Assembly (NCBI GenBank): GCA_029261255.1
Contig: JAJDBQ010000195.1
Span: forward strand, 1 to 64,000
Length of the DNA stretch: 64,000 nucleotides
Source: Nitrospirales bacterium
GTDB lineage: Bacteria > Nitrospirota > Nitrospiria > Nitrospirales > UBA8639
Direction of reading: 5' to 3'
Shown here piece by piece: positions 52,339 through 60,860 of this stretch. Each line of letters opens with the position of its first letter. The first letter of the stretch is position 1. The notes below the pieces were generated by a model, which saw nothing but the letters and a program-made list of their open reading frames with translations, ran no database searches and had not been told where the DNA came from. Both the position numbers and the translations under genes were made by a program.

Positions 52339-54864
52339 ATGACTATGCTGCAGTTGGGAGATAAGAAGACGGTTGACTATGCGTATCGTGTTTTATTGAA
52401 TCTGATCGTTGTGGTTGTTTCAAATTTTACGGTATTTGGAGTAAGCCTGGCGAGTGAACCTATGAGGTCAATACCTGGGTCCCAGCATGCCTCAAGGACT
52501 GTCCCCGTTACCGATAATATATTAAAAAAGTTTCGAATTGCTCCTGGCCCACTGACGTCAGCGTTAACAACGTTTACAAAAGAAAGCGGAATCCCACTGG
52601 AGTACGATTCAGTGTTAATTGAGGGACGGAAAACGCAGGGTTTGGCAGGAAGTTTTTCTGCAGATGACGCCTTACATCGCTTGTTAGATGGCACCGGTCT
52701 CTCGCGCCAACCGAATCAAGTTGGCTTGATACGTGTCGTGCAAAACTCAGATGAAGCGCTTGGTGGTGAAAGAGAAAATCTAGAAACTCGTTCAATGAAT
52801 GAACGGGATGTTCAGTCACGGACTATCCGGAAGGTCAAATTGTCAGAAGTGGTTGTGCGAGAGAATCGGGAAACGCAGTTTGTGGCAGAGGATGCACAGT
52901 CGGCGACCAAGACGAACACGCCACTCATTGAAACACCGCAATCGATTACGGTGATTACTCGCAATCGGATCGTGAAACAAGAAATCGACTCAATGGCAGA
53001 GGCGTTGAGGTATACCGCAGGTGTCCAATCCGACACATTCGGGTATGAGCCACGGTTTACATGGCTTCGGTTTCGCGGGTTCGATTCCACAACAGACGGA
53101 ATTTTTAAAGATGGCTTGAAGCTGCGAAACCCGGGTTTTGCGATCAGTGTCAATTTGGAACCGTATGGTGCTGAGCAGGTTGATGTATTGCGTGGCCCTG
53201 GCTCCTTTCTCTACGGGCAAGGGAGTCCCGGGGGGTTGTTGAATTATATTTCGAAACGCCCGACGCGAAAATCTCTCCGTGAGGTACAGTTTTTGGCCGG
53301 AAATTTTCAACGTTACGAGGGGCGTCTGGACTTTGGAGGACGACTGTTCGATAGCGACGCGGTGACGTTTCGTTTGACAGGTCTCGTTCGAGAAAGCGGG
53401 ACGCAAGTCGATCGCGTTCCAAACGATCGGGTCTATCTGGCGCCTGCACTCACGTATCATGTCACCCCAAACACTCGTATCACGTTTTTTGCCGACTTTC
53501 AAAAGGACGAATTGGGATCATCTCAGGCCTTGCCTGCAGAGGGAACCGTTCGTTTCAACCCAAACGGTAGGATTCCCGCTTCTCGGTTTACGGCCATTCG
53601 AGATATCGAGAAGCAAAACAGGACGGAATGGTCGAGTGGGTATGAATTGCACCATGCATTTTCGGAACATTGGAGGGTGCTGCAAAAGTTCCGATACAAT
53701 TCAATGAAGCTCGATGGGTTTGGCATTTTTAGCTCCGCGTTTGGAGCGGACAAGAGGACAGTCTCTCGCGGGGCGTTTGGTTCTGTGGGAAGTTTGGACG
53801 CCATTTCCGTGGACAATCAAGTCCATGGGTATTTTTCGACGGGTCCGTTGACGCATACCTTACTTGCGGGTTTAGACTTCCAACGAATAACGGTCGATTT
53901 AACTCAGACATTTGGGGCAGCTTCTGACATCGATATTTTCAATCGCGATGATTTTGGGGGTTCGATTACCGCTCCACCTCCAGTTTTTCTGGATGAAGAG
54001 ACGACTCAATGGCAGTTGGGTACATATCTGCAGGATCAAATCAAAATCTTTGAAAAAATAATTGTCACGGTGGGGGGGCGTTATGATTGGGCAAAGGATG
54101 ATACCAAGAATATTTTGACTCGAAACCGGCAGAAGCAAAAAGATCAAAAGGCCACCACACGGTTGGCTTTGAGCTATCTGTTTGACATCGGCCTCGCCCC
54201 ATATGTCAGTTATTCCACCTTCTTTCTCCCTTCGATTGGTGTTAATCCTTCAGGCGATGAATTTAAGCCTGAAAAGGGCCGTCAGTATGAGGCGGGGATC
54301 AAATATCAACCTCCGGGTTCTCGCAGTCTCTTGGCCATTGCGATATTTGATCTTACCAGGGAAAATTTTATTCAAACGGACCCTGCGTCGTTTCTGTCGG
54401 CGCAGAGGGGGGAGGCTCGGTCCCGCGGTGTAGAACTCGAAGCAATCCTCAGCTTTGATTTGGGTGTGGATGTGATTGCGAATTTTACCGTTCTGGAGAA
54501 TGAAATCCAGAAGACGGTCATTCCTACCGAAAAAGGCAAGCGTCTCACTCAGACTCCCGCGCAATTTGGATCTGTTTGGATTAACTATACCGTACCTGAA
54601 GGCCCGGCTAAGGGGTTCATGGTCGGCGGTGGTGCACGGTATACAGGCTATACCTATTCTGATGCGGCTAACACGTTTAGGGTTCCCAGTTTTGTCGTGG
54701 GCGACGCCGTCGTGGCCTATACTTGGGATCGTTTTCGCTTTGCCGTGAATGTGACGAATATTCTTGATCATGAACAGTTCTCCTGTTTTTCCCGAGGCGC
54801 CACGAACTTTTGTAACTATGGCCAACGCCGGAGTGTTGTTGGAAGTCTCACCACTCGGTGGTAG
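52339..54864 (+). CDS. TonB-dependent siderophore receptor with STN signalling domain (FpvA/FecA type)
   Basis: The 841-residue receptor has an N-terminal signal, then an STN domain at about residues 64-125 (FRIAPGPLTSALTTFTKESG), a plug starting TPQSITVITRNRIVKQE with DVLRGPGSFLYGQGSPGG, and a barrel ending in aromatic W (SLTTRW). ETPQSITVITR is typical of ferric-siderophore receptors. STN normally signals to a FecR-type anti-sigma factor, but no fecI or fecR gene is near. Iron enters the periplasm with energy from TonB-ExbBD, encoded 3 kb downstream. It is followed after 9 bases by the PepSY membrane gene. Confidence 0.9.
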   Translation: MTMLQLGDKKTVDYAYRVLLNLIVVVVSNFTVFGVSLASEPMRSIPGSQHASRTVPVTDNILKKFRIAPGPLTSALTTFTKESGIPLEYDSVLIEGRKTQGLAGSFSADDALHRLLDGTGLSRQPNQVGLIRVVQNSDEALGGERENLETRSMNERDVQSRTIRKVKLSEVVVRENRETQFVAEDAQSATKTNTPLIETPQSITVITRNRIVKQEIDSMAEALRYTAGVQSDTFGYEPRFTWLRFRGFDSTTDGIFKDGLKLRNPGFAISVNLEPYGAEQVDVLRGPGSFLYGQGSPGGLLNYISKRPTRKSLREVQFLAGNFQRYEGRLDFGGRLFDSDAVTFRLTGLVRESGTQVDRVPNDRVYLAPALTYHVTPNTRITFFADFQKDELGSSQALPAEGTVRFNPNGRIPASRFTAIRDIEKQNRTEWSSGYELHHAFSEHWRVLQKFRYNSMKLDGFGIFSSAFGADKRTVSRGAFGSVGSLDAISVDNQVHGYFSTGPLTHTLLAGLDFQRITVDLTQTFGAASDIDIFNRDDFGGSITAPPPVFLDEETTQWQLGTYLQDQIKIFEKIIVTVGGRYDWAKDDTKNILTRNRQKQKDQKATTRLALSYLFDIGLAPYVSYSTFFLPSIGVNPSGDEFKPEKGRQYEAGIKYQPPGSRSLLAIAIFDLTRENFIQTDPASFLSAQRGEARSRGVELEAILSFDLGVDVIANFTVLENEIQKTVIPTEKGKRLTQTPAQFGSVWINYTVPEGPAKGFMVGGGARYTGYTYSDAANTFRVPSFVVGDAVVAYTWDRFRFAVNVTNILDHEQFSCFSRGATNFCNYGQRRSVVGSLTTRW

Positions 54865-54873
54865 TCGGGAACG

Positions 54874-56067
54874 ATGGCCACAAGAAACGTACAACATATG
54901 ACTCCACGTGCAATCAAGGGTTGGTATCTTGTTCACAAGTGGACGAGCCTGGTGTGTACGATTTTTTTGTTGTTGCTGTGTGTGACAGGATTGCCTCTAA
55001 TTTTTTATCACGAAATCGATCACCTGATCGGGAATGCTATTGAGCCACCAGAGTTGCCAGGAGTCACTGCCCGAGCCGATCTTGACGCGATCGTGGAAAC
55101 GGCCAAGGCACGGCGACCGAATGAAGTCGTGCAGCTTCTCGTGAACGATGAGGACGATCCTGTCTGGTGGGTGCGTTTTGGTGAGACGGCAGCGGCAGAA
55201 GAGGTCTCGACCTTATCCATGTTCGATGCGCGCACTGGAGCATTTTTGCATGACTATCCTGTCAACCAAGGTGTCATGCCGATCTTGTGGCGTCTGCATG
55301 TCGATATGTTCGCAGGATTGCCAGGGTCGTTGTTTTTAGGAGCGATGGGGCTCGTGTTTCTCGCCGCCATCATCTCGGGTGTGGTGCTTTATGCGCCGTT
55401 TATGCGAAAGCTGCCATTTGGCTCCATCCGTTGGGAACGGTCACCACGCACACGATGGTTAGATCTGCATAATTTACTTGGAATTGTGACGGTCATGTGG
55501 GCCTTGGTGGTTGGTGTAACGGGGTCAATCAATACTCTAGCGAATCCAATATTTCAGCAATGGCAGGCAACAGAACTGGCAGAGATGATTGCGGCGAATC
55601 AAGGTCTGTCATCGGATCCGGTACAAGGATCTGTTGCTCAAGCCATCCAAGCGGCTCAATCAGTTGACCCGGATTGGGAACTGTTCTTTTTGGCGTTTCC
55701 TGGCAATCCGTTTGCTGGATCTCATCACTATACGGCTTTCATGCGTGGGGAAACGCCATTGACCTCAAAGCTTCTCAAGCCGGTGCTGATTGATGCGCAA
55801 ACGGGGCAGGTGGCCGATTCGCGTGACCTGCCCTGGTATGTCACAGCCCTGTTGCTGTCTCAACCGTTGCATTTCGGTGATTACGGTGGCTTGCCGCTTA
55901 AAATTATTTGGGCGTTCCTCGATATCATCACCATCATCGTCCTTGGCAGTGGTCTGTATCTATGGAAGAAGAAAAGCGCTGCTTCAATTGAAGACCGGGT
56001 CTCATCAGCGATGGAACAAGAGGACGTATTCGGCTTGTCAGCTTCATCACGAGAATCAATCCTATGA
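54874..56067 (+). CDS. PepSY-associated transmembrane protein (iron-uptake type)
   Basis: The 397-residue inner-membrane protein has the N-terminal helix pattern IKGWYLVHKWTSLVCTIFLL, a periplasmic PepSY domain, helices near residues 150-172 and 197-220, and a last helix near 345-370 ending in KKK. The family (PiuB/FoxB-like) is tied to siderophore use, often as a periplasmic reductase of ferric siderophores. Conserved His residues occur in the helices (LHVDMFAG, LDLHNLLG, LHFGDYGGLP). The TGA overlaps the next small gene's ATG. Confidence 0.88.
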   Translation: MATRNVQHMTPRAIKGWYLVHKWTSLVCTIFLLLLCVTGLPLIFYHEIDHLIGNAIEPPELPGVTARADLDAIVETAKARRPNEVVQLLVNDEDDPVWWVRFGETAAAEEVSTLSMFDARTGAFLHDYPVNQGVMPILWRLHVDMFAGLPGSLFLGAMGLVFLAAIISGVVLYAPFMRKLPFGSIRWERSPRTRWLDLHNLLGIVTVMWALVVGVTGSINTLANPIFQQWQATELAEMIAANQGLSSDPVQGSVAQAIQAAQSVDPDWELFFLAFPGNPFAGSHHYTAFMRGETPLTSKLLKPVLIDAQTGQVADSRDLPWYVTALLLSQPLHFGDYGGLPLKIIWAFLDIITIIVLGSGLYLWKKKSAASIEDRVSSAMEQEDVFGLSASSRESIL

Positions 56068-56240
56068 TTCCCACGTTGAGCCGCCGTCAAATCTGGTTCA
56101 TGCCTGTTGCGTTGCTGCTGCTCAGTACGATGGGCTTGCTTTTTGCGCTACTCGGAGATGCGTGGTGGGATGTCATGTCGTGGGGAACATTAGGCTACGC
56201 CGTCTTCGTCATCCTCTGGTATGTCCTGAAATCCCCTTAA
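56064..56240 (+). CDS. Small two-helix membrane protein (58 aa)
   Basis: An ORF from ATG at 56064, overlapping the PepSY gene stop by four bases, to TAA at 56238-56240 encodes 58 residues. It has two hydrophobic segments (WFMPVALLLLSTMGLLFALL and GTLGYAVFVILWYVL) separated by GDAWWDV. Small proteins of this form often follow PepSY membrane proteins in siderophore loci; the function is unknown. Coupled translation supports it being real. Confidence 0.7.
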   Translation: MIPTLSRRQIWFMPVALLLLSTMGLLFALLGDAWWDVMSWGTLGYAVFVILWYVLKSP

Positions 56241-56256
56241 TCTCCTATCAACAATC

Positions 56257-56748
56257 TCAATGCTTCTTTTGGTGACCATGCCCCTTCCCGTGCAGCGCCT
56301 TTTTAAACAATTGGTTGTCAAATAATACGCGTTGTTCTGGTGTCAACATCTTCCGCATGTTCACCTTAAACGTGTATTTCTTTTGCAGTTTTTCTTTCTT
56401 TAATTCCAAAATTTCATCGATTTTTTTGTTGATCGCATTCTGATCGATAGTCTCTTGGGTCACTAACGTGGCCAATTCCACTTTCTTGACGGTTACCTGC
56501 GCCACCAAAAGAGCTTTGGTTTTGTTAAATTCGAGACGCATCTTTTCGGCAGTGCCCTGTTGTTCTTTGTTCAGTGAGGACATCCAACAGGACGCTTCGT
56601 GCTTCCTTTTCCCATGAACTTTTTCCTTGTATTGAGGTTTGGTTGCATGGTGTCCCTCTTTCTCGTGTCCCGTTTGAGCGAGGGCCGATGCATGGAATGG
56701 CAAGAGGAACATGGTGAAAACCAGAATCCAATAATGTGTTTTTTGCAC
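56257..56748 (-). CDS. Spy/CpxP-like periplasmic protein
   Basis: The 163-residue protein has a signal peptide (WILVFTMFLLPFHASALA), a His- and Lys-rich segment, then a helical domain with LNKEQQGTAEKMRLEFNKTK and KMLTPEQRVLFDNQLFKKAL, the LTxxQ pattern of the Spy/CpxP and heavy-metal-sensor families. The C-terminus is HGKGHGHQKKH and may bind metal. The GTG start at 56748 has AAGGAGG upstream. It is convergent with the PepSY pair. Confidence 0.75.
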   Translation of the reverse strand: MQKTHYWILVFTMFLLPFHASALAQTGHEKEGHHATKPQYKEKVHGKRKHEASCWMSSLNKEQQGTAEKMRLEFNKTKALLVAQVTVKKVELATLVTQETIDQNAINKKIDEILELKKEKLQKKYTFKVNMRKMLTPEQRVLFDNQLFKKALHGKGHGHQKKH

Positions 56749-56904
56749 AATCTACCTCCTTGTGTGTGAGCAGTGAGAAATTGAATTTGAAGGATGAGAA
56801 GCCAAGCATGCACGTTGGCCTCAAGTTGTTAATCTTAAGATCTCCGTGAATCGTCATAAGGCTATCAGTGACACCCGGAGGGTGTACATGTTCAATTGCC
56901 AGAT

Positions 56905-57232
56905 CAAGGCGAGTGTTTTTTCTGTGAGGAAATGTTCTATAAATATAACTCAAGGTCTCGAACGTTCCCAGCACGATCAGAGCCACAGATGTGCTCAGTG
57001 CGAGGAGCGTATACGGGATGCCACCGACCTTCGAGGCATGTAATGGGTAGACTTTTTCGATGAGCCGGATGACGAACTCATGTTGTCGAGCATCGATAGT
57101 TTGAGGCACGTCTCCGGTATAGGGATTGAGTAGGATAAACGAGCGGCCGTAAGGATGCCATTCTTCTGGTATCTGTTTTCGAAAGGGCATGACTGCATTC
57201 TCTTGCTTTGGTTGAAGATGATAGACCAGTTA
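56905..57232 (-). pseudogene. Remnant of a PepSY-associated membrane protein
   Basis: The frame around 57190-56905 (- strand) encodes EEWHPYGRSFILLNPYTGDV, then EKVYPLHASKVGGIPYTLLA and a hydrophobic helix, which is the C-terminal third of a PepSY membrane protein. Homology begins slightly upstream (VYHLQPKQENAV), with a stop at about 57235. After the helix the frame loses similarity and runs into the Spy-like gene without the family's normal ending. The 5' two thirds are missing. Confidence 0.65.
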
Positions 57233-57503
57233 CCCTTCCAGTAATGTCTTCTCGACTGTCTGCAAAAGATTGGTCCATGGCTGGATCGTTATGAAGTCTT
57301 ATCTGCGCTTTCTCTAAGCTTTTTGAACAGACAATCGCCATGCCTCTAGCATTGTCCGTGAATGATCCTCCTCCGGCGACCAGGTACCCGTTGTTGAGGA
57401 GGCTGTCCACATATTCTGCATGGTGAAGCAACGGTTGTTCATTAAGGGACCGATTTTTCTTCCATCGTGTCCCTGGGCGATAAATGATCACATAATTCTT
57501 CAT
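57228..57503 (-). pseudogene. YciI-like gene with a damaged 3' end
   Basis: From ATG at 57503 it encodes MKNYVIIYRPGTRWKKNRSL, HAEYVDSLLNNGYLVAGGG and GMAIVCSKSLEKAQIRLHND, the YCII ferredoxin-like fold. After DPAMDQSF the frame no longer matches and continues 60 residues over the PepSY remnant. Another frame ends sensibly as QTVEKTLLEG then TAA, so a frameshift near 57260 is likely. There is no good ribosome-binding site. The original role cannot be inferred. Confidence 0.5.
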
Positions 57504-57578
57504 GTGAATCTTAATAAGACAAACCTTCCGCCTTGTCGTTGTGTGAGTGACGAGAGCACTATTGGGCCATGCAGACTA

Positions 57579-57953
57579 TCATTGCCGTTCGACAGCCAAG
57601 CTGATTTGCTGAAATCCTTCTCCTTTCACCTCATCGACGACATCGACAAATTGTTCAAGTTGAATGACACGATCAGCGCGCACGACAACGAGTGACTTTC
57701 GGGAGAACTCTTTAAGCTGAGTGATCAAGTTAGTGCGGGAGAGTTGTTGGTCATTGAGAAACAGCGTGCCTTTAGCCGTTAAGGTGATGCGAATGGGTTC
57801 ATCCGGTTGAGCTGTTGCTTCGCTGGCCTTGGCCAAATCGACTGGAATCTGGCCAGTTGTGATAAATGTTGCTGTGGTTAAGACGATGACCAATAGCACC
57901 AACATCACATCGACGAGGGGGATCACGTTAATTTGATTGAGTTCATGATCCAT
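57579..57953 (-). CDS. exbD: Biopolymer transport protein ExbD
   Basis: The 124-residue protein has INVIPLVDVMLVLLVIVL, the ExbD membrane helix with its essential Asp near residue 16, and a periplasmic domain with VVVRADRVIQLEQFVDVVDE. It forms the proton-powered motor with ExbB for TonB. The start overlaps the exbB stop by 11 bases. Confidence 0.93.
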   Translation of the reverse strand: MDHELNQINVIPLVDVMLVLLVIVLTTATFITTGQIPVDLAKASEATAQPDEPIRITLTAKGTLFLNDQQLSRTNLITQLKEFSRKSLVVVRADRVIQLEQFVDVVDEVKGEGFQQISLAVERQ

Positions 57954-58368
57954 GGATGGCCTGATGTTCTGTGAGTAATTCTGTCACTCGACGTCGTAAG
58001 GCATTGTTCATGACCACACACGGAATGGCGACAAGTAATCCAACCGCGGTGGCTTTCAACGCCAAGCTTAAGCCCACCATAATCGTGCTCACTGAAATGG
58101 TCTTCGCAGTTCCCATGTTTTGAAATGTGAGCATGATGCCTAACACGGTGCCGAGTAAGCCGATATAGGGGGCGTTGGCCGCGACGGTTCCAATGATCAC
58201 TAACCGTTTGGTCAATGAAATTTCCAGTCGTTGCCGACTAGGAAACTGAGCAATGTTGAGACGTCGATAAAAAATCCATCGTTCTGTGGCCACAGCAAAT
58301 GCCCAAATACTAAGCACCACTAGCAATCCAATGATTCCGTAGTCGATGAGGGCTTCTAATGATTTCAT
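57943..58368 (-). CDS. exbB: Biopolymer transport protein ExbB (short form)
   Basis: The 141-residue protein has three helices and the ExbB signature NAPYIGLLGTVLGIMLTF with LSLALKATAVGLLVAIP. It is the short Helicobacter-type ExbB that lacks the long N-terminal part. It is a different stator from the ExbB-like/DUF2149 pair of the HmuS locus. Confidence 0.93.
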   Translation of the reverse strand: MKSLEALIDYGIIGLLVVLSIWAFAVATERWIFYRRLNIAQFPSRQRLEISLTKRLVIIGTVAANAPYIGLLGTVLGIMLTFQNMGTAKTISVSTIMVGLSLALKATAVGLLVAIPCVVMNNALRRRVTELLTEHQAIHGS

Positions 58369-58382
58369 GATAGTGGTCCTGA

Positions 58383-58847
58383 CTAAGGCGTTTTTGTCTG
58401 AGATTGCTTGCTTGCTTGCTGTTCGCCCCTGGTGAGCACGATCGTTCGAAGCTCTTGAACCGGTACCTTGATTTCACCAAAATCAGATTCCCCAACGAGA
58501 CTCACTTCTTGAGCCAATGGGAATTCCCCGCTTTTCCCGTTTTGTAACGAGATATTCAATGCGGCTTGTCCTTTACTAGGATGGTCAGGTTTGATTTGTA
58601 TTTGTTTGATATCCTCAAATTTGACATTCATCGTGGCTGCTCCGCGTTTGACGGGAACATACGTGATTTCGTGTGGCACAAACGTCGTGTCGTCGATTTT
58701 ATCTTCCCAGTATAGGCGGGCCTTCGAGAGCGTGATTTCAACTCCGCTGGCATCCGTGGTTTTGGCTTTAAACGAAGATTCAGCAGCGAAGGCTGTATTG
58801 AATCCGAAGCATCCGATTAATCCAATAAAAAGAATTCGAGTGAGCAT
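58383..58847 (-). CDS. Exported hypothetical protein in the ton operon
   Basis: From ATG at 58847 (AAGGAC upstream) the 154-residue protein has a signal peptide (MLTRILFIGLIGCFGFNTAF) and a beta-rich domain with ITYVPVKRGAATMNVKFEDI and SLVGESDFGEIKVPVQELR. A Gln- and Lys-rich tail follows. I do not recognise a family. It sits between tonB and exbB, 14 bases before exbB, so it may assist TonB function or receptor energisation. Confidence 0.65.
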   Translation of the reverse strand: MLTRILFIGLIGCFGFNTAFAAESSFKAKTTDASGVEITLSKARLYWEDKIDDTTFVPHEITYVPVKRGAATMNVKFEDIKQIQIKPDHPSKGQAALNISLQNGKSGEFPLAQEVSLVGESDFGEIKVPVQELRTIVLTRGEQQASKQSQTKTP

Positions 58848-58994
58848 TGAAATAGTCCTTTCATCACAATAAATAAAAATCAGTGAACGAAAATTGAGTT
58901 TCTCTTGTTCCATACCTATTCAGCCGAGCTATTCATGTTGGTTTTCCTGAAACATCTGCTTGGTTTCGTATACACAAAATGGTTCGACTATGGG

Positions 58995-60152
58995 TCACCG
59001 TGTTAGTTCGAATGCCACTGGAATTTCAATCGGTGTGCCTCCAATCGACATGGGCGGCTTGAGAGTAGAAATACTCTGAACCGCTTTCAGGGCTGCTTCG
59101 TCGAGAATAGTATGCCCTGAGGGCTCAGCGATTTTAAGTAACGTTAATTTTCCAGCATGCGAGAGAGCAAATGAGATGGTCGTTGTCCCCTGATAGCCTA
59201 GCCGTTTAGCTCTGCGTGGATATTCTCGGGATTTCTCTATTTTCTCACGAAGGAGTTTGAGGAACGTGAGAACCTCCTTTGATAACCCTTTCGATATTTG
59301 GCTGTTGTCAGAGTGCCGTTTCTGCCGAGATTGCATGGCTTCACGAGAGATCGATGCGAGTTTCGTGCGATGGTGAAGCTTCTGCGTTATTTGACGTTTA
59401 GGTGCTCCTGCGAAGATTGCTGGTTGCTTCGCAACTGGCGAGACTCGTTGTTTAACGACGGATGTGTCTTGTTGTGGTCTGTGAGATCGGGGCATCGATG
59501 ATTCGGAACGTTGCTGGATTTTTCCTGACGTAGGTTCTGTTTTTCTGCTGCTTGGAGCAGAATGAGTTACAGCCGTAGCTGAGATGACTTGAGGTTGAGC
59601 AAATTTGACCGTCCGTATTTCTGCTTTTCGGTTGAGATGTTGTTTCTTGAGGAGTGGGGTTGTCTCGGCCATAACCCGTGTTGTTGAAATTGCCTGGCGT
59701 GTCAGTGTCGCTTGAATGTGTGTAACTCGTTTTGGCAACGATCGCGGAGATGGAACTGAGTGGCTGAGCATGGCTTGTGTGGGGACATGATTATTTACTG
59801 GTTGAGGCGCGGGCCGAGTGACGGCAGCCGTCTGATAGACAGACGGCTGCCGCTGTTGGATGCGACGTTGTTGGACGAGATGTCGCTTCGGCTGAGGACG
59901 TGAAACGGTCGAACGGGTGGTGGGTTGTTGTGAATGTTTGACCGTCTGCGCGTGCTCGGATAGCTCAGGAGAAGGCCCAGGAGGCACCAAGGAGACCTTC
60001 CATGGCAAACGTTCCGACGCTGGGGTTGGTGTGACCTGAGTCAGAAATGTGAACGTCCCCAGAATTAAGAGGCCATGAAAGATGAGTGATCCTCCCCATG
60101 TGAGGATCGACACTGAAGACTCTCGGTCATGAAACAAGGTGATTGTCCTCAT
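58995..60152 (-). CDS. tonB: TonB energy-transducing protein
   Basis: The 385-residue protein has one N-terminal helix (VSILTWGGSLIFHGLLILG), a very long Pro-, Gln- and Arg-rich spacer (residues 40-290) and the C-terminal TonB domain: REYPRRAKRLGYQGTTTISF, KIAEPSGHTILDEAALKAV. It is longer than E. coli TonB (about 240 residues) because of the spacer, which fits a wide periplasm. It leads the tonB-hypothetical-exbB-exbD operon. Confidence 0.92.
   Translation of the reverse strand: MRTITLFHDRESSVSILTWGGSLIFHGLLILGTFTFLTQVTPTPASERLPWKVSLVPPGPSPELSEHAQTVKHSQQPTTRSTVSRPQPKRHLVQQRRIQQRQPSVYQTAAVTRPAPQPVNNHVPTQAMLSHSVPSPRSLPKRVTHIQATLTRQAISTTRVMAETTPLLKKQHLNRKAEIRTVKFAQPQVISATAVTHSAPSSRKTEPTSGKIQQRSESSMPRSHRPQQDTSVVKQRVSPVAKQPAIFAGAPKRQITQKLHHRTKLASISREAMQSRQKRHSDNSQISKGLSKEVLTFLKLLREKIEKSREYPRRAKRLGYQGTTTISFALSHAGKLTLLKIAEPSGHTILDEAALKAVQSISTLKPPMSIGGTPIEIPVAFELTR
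59822..59852. repeat. Perfect 13-bp inverted repeat inside tonB
   Basis: CGGCAGCCGTCTG (59822-59834) and CAGACGGCTGCCG (59840-59852) are exact reverse complements with an ATAGA spacer. It lies in the part coding for the spacer of TonB, where amino-acid constraint is low. Confidence 0.55.
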
Positions 60153-60167
60153 TGAAAGAAAACTGGT

Positions 60168-60181
60168 AATGATGCATCATT
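60168..60181 (-). promoter_or_regulatory. Palindromic, possibly Fur-related operator before tonB
   Basis: AATGATGCATCATT is a perfect 14-base palindrome 16 bases upstream of the tonB start codon. Its left part TAATGAT resembles a Fur half-site, but the arms are spaced differently from the 19-base consensus. Confidence 0.35.
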
Positions 60182-60428
60182 CTTTGTCGAAATATTTTTG
60201 AGATCGACAATCAAAATCATAAAGTAGCTTACCAATGAGGATGCTGTTTCCCACATGTCTAGAATCCGGAAAAACATGTTGAACTTCTTGGTCGAGTTAA
60301 GAGCAGTAGATGTGAGTGGGTTGATTACGAGGATGTGCACTTATGAAGGACGGATCTAAAAAGAGGCTTGCTGTGAAGATGTCGGAGGTAGAGATTCATC
60401 CCGTGTTATTTGCGGATCTGAAGAAAAT

Positions 60429-60457
60429 GACCGGAACTCAATGGCTTGAGTCCCGGT
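60429..60457 (-). terminator. Hairpin after the bacterioferritin remnant
   Basis: GACCGG-A-ACTCAA pairs with TTGAGT-C-CCGGTC (one A-C mismatch) around a short loop. On the - strand ATTTTCTT follows. It lies 19 bases after the remnant's stop and looks like its original terminator. Confidence 0.55.
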
Positions 60458-60475
60458 CTAGACTGGCGGAGTGTT

Positions 60476-60860
60476 TCAACTCTCTTTTTTAATCTGTTCG
60501 CTTAGGTAATTCCCCAATCGAACCTGTTTAATCGTTTCGAGTTGTGTCTCAATCCAGTTGATATGTTCGTCCTCATCTTAAGCCATAGCTTCCAACATAC
60601 CACGGGTGGTGAAGTCTCCAACTTTGGTGCAGTGCTGTATACTTTCAGTAAGGAGTTTGATCATACTTTTCTCTTGTTTTAAGTCAGACTTCAACTGTTC
60701 TGGAACCATCTCCCGTATTTTCACCGTGCCGAATTGCTCCATGTTGGGGGCACCTTCAAGATACAGAATGTGTTCAATGATTTCGTTGTAGCATTCATCT
60801 CGCTAAAACTTCGTTTACGCACAGTATGTTCGAACCTCATGTTGATTGAGATAGTGTCTA
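60476..60860 (-). pseudogene. bfr: Bacterioferritin pseudogene
   Basis: The - strand frame ending at TGA 60478-60476 encodes NEIIEHILYLEGAPNMEQFG, VPEQLKSDLKQEKSMIKLLT, VGDFTTRGMLEAMA, then a TAA stop at 60580-60578, then DEDEHINWIETQLETIKQV. These are the last three helices of bacterioferritin, with the ferroxidase Glu-x-x-His preserved in DEDEHI. The internal TAA probably replaced GAA. Upstream, another stop and loss of the first helix and the haem Met region show a deletion; a bit of the N-terminus (EKVFRHYLN) survives near 60860. It is not translatable as a functional ferritin. Confidence 0.8.

Larger units (their letters stand above)
60153..60475. other. Upstream region of tonB and downstream region of the bacterioferritin remnant
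   Basis: It contains a palindrome near the tonB start (60168-60181) and a hairpin (60429-60457). A short + strand ORF from 60343 runs across the hairpin and has no recognisable family, so I do not call it a gene. Confidence 0.5.

Noticed and set aside
52990-53502. - strand ORF (170 aa) opposite the siderophore receptor gene
   Set aside because: Antisense to a clear TonB receptor with normal motifs throughout; no family resemblance or ribosome-binding site.
54250-54936. - strand ORF (228 aa) across the receptor 3' end and PepSY start
   Set aside because: It overlaps two well supported genes on the other strand and has low-complexity composition.
60343-60490. Short + strand ORF beginning MKDGSKKRLAVKMSEVEIHP
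   Set aside because: It runs through the terminator-like hairpin and the end of the bacterioferritin remnant, and matches no known family.
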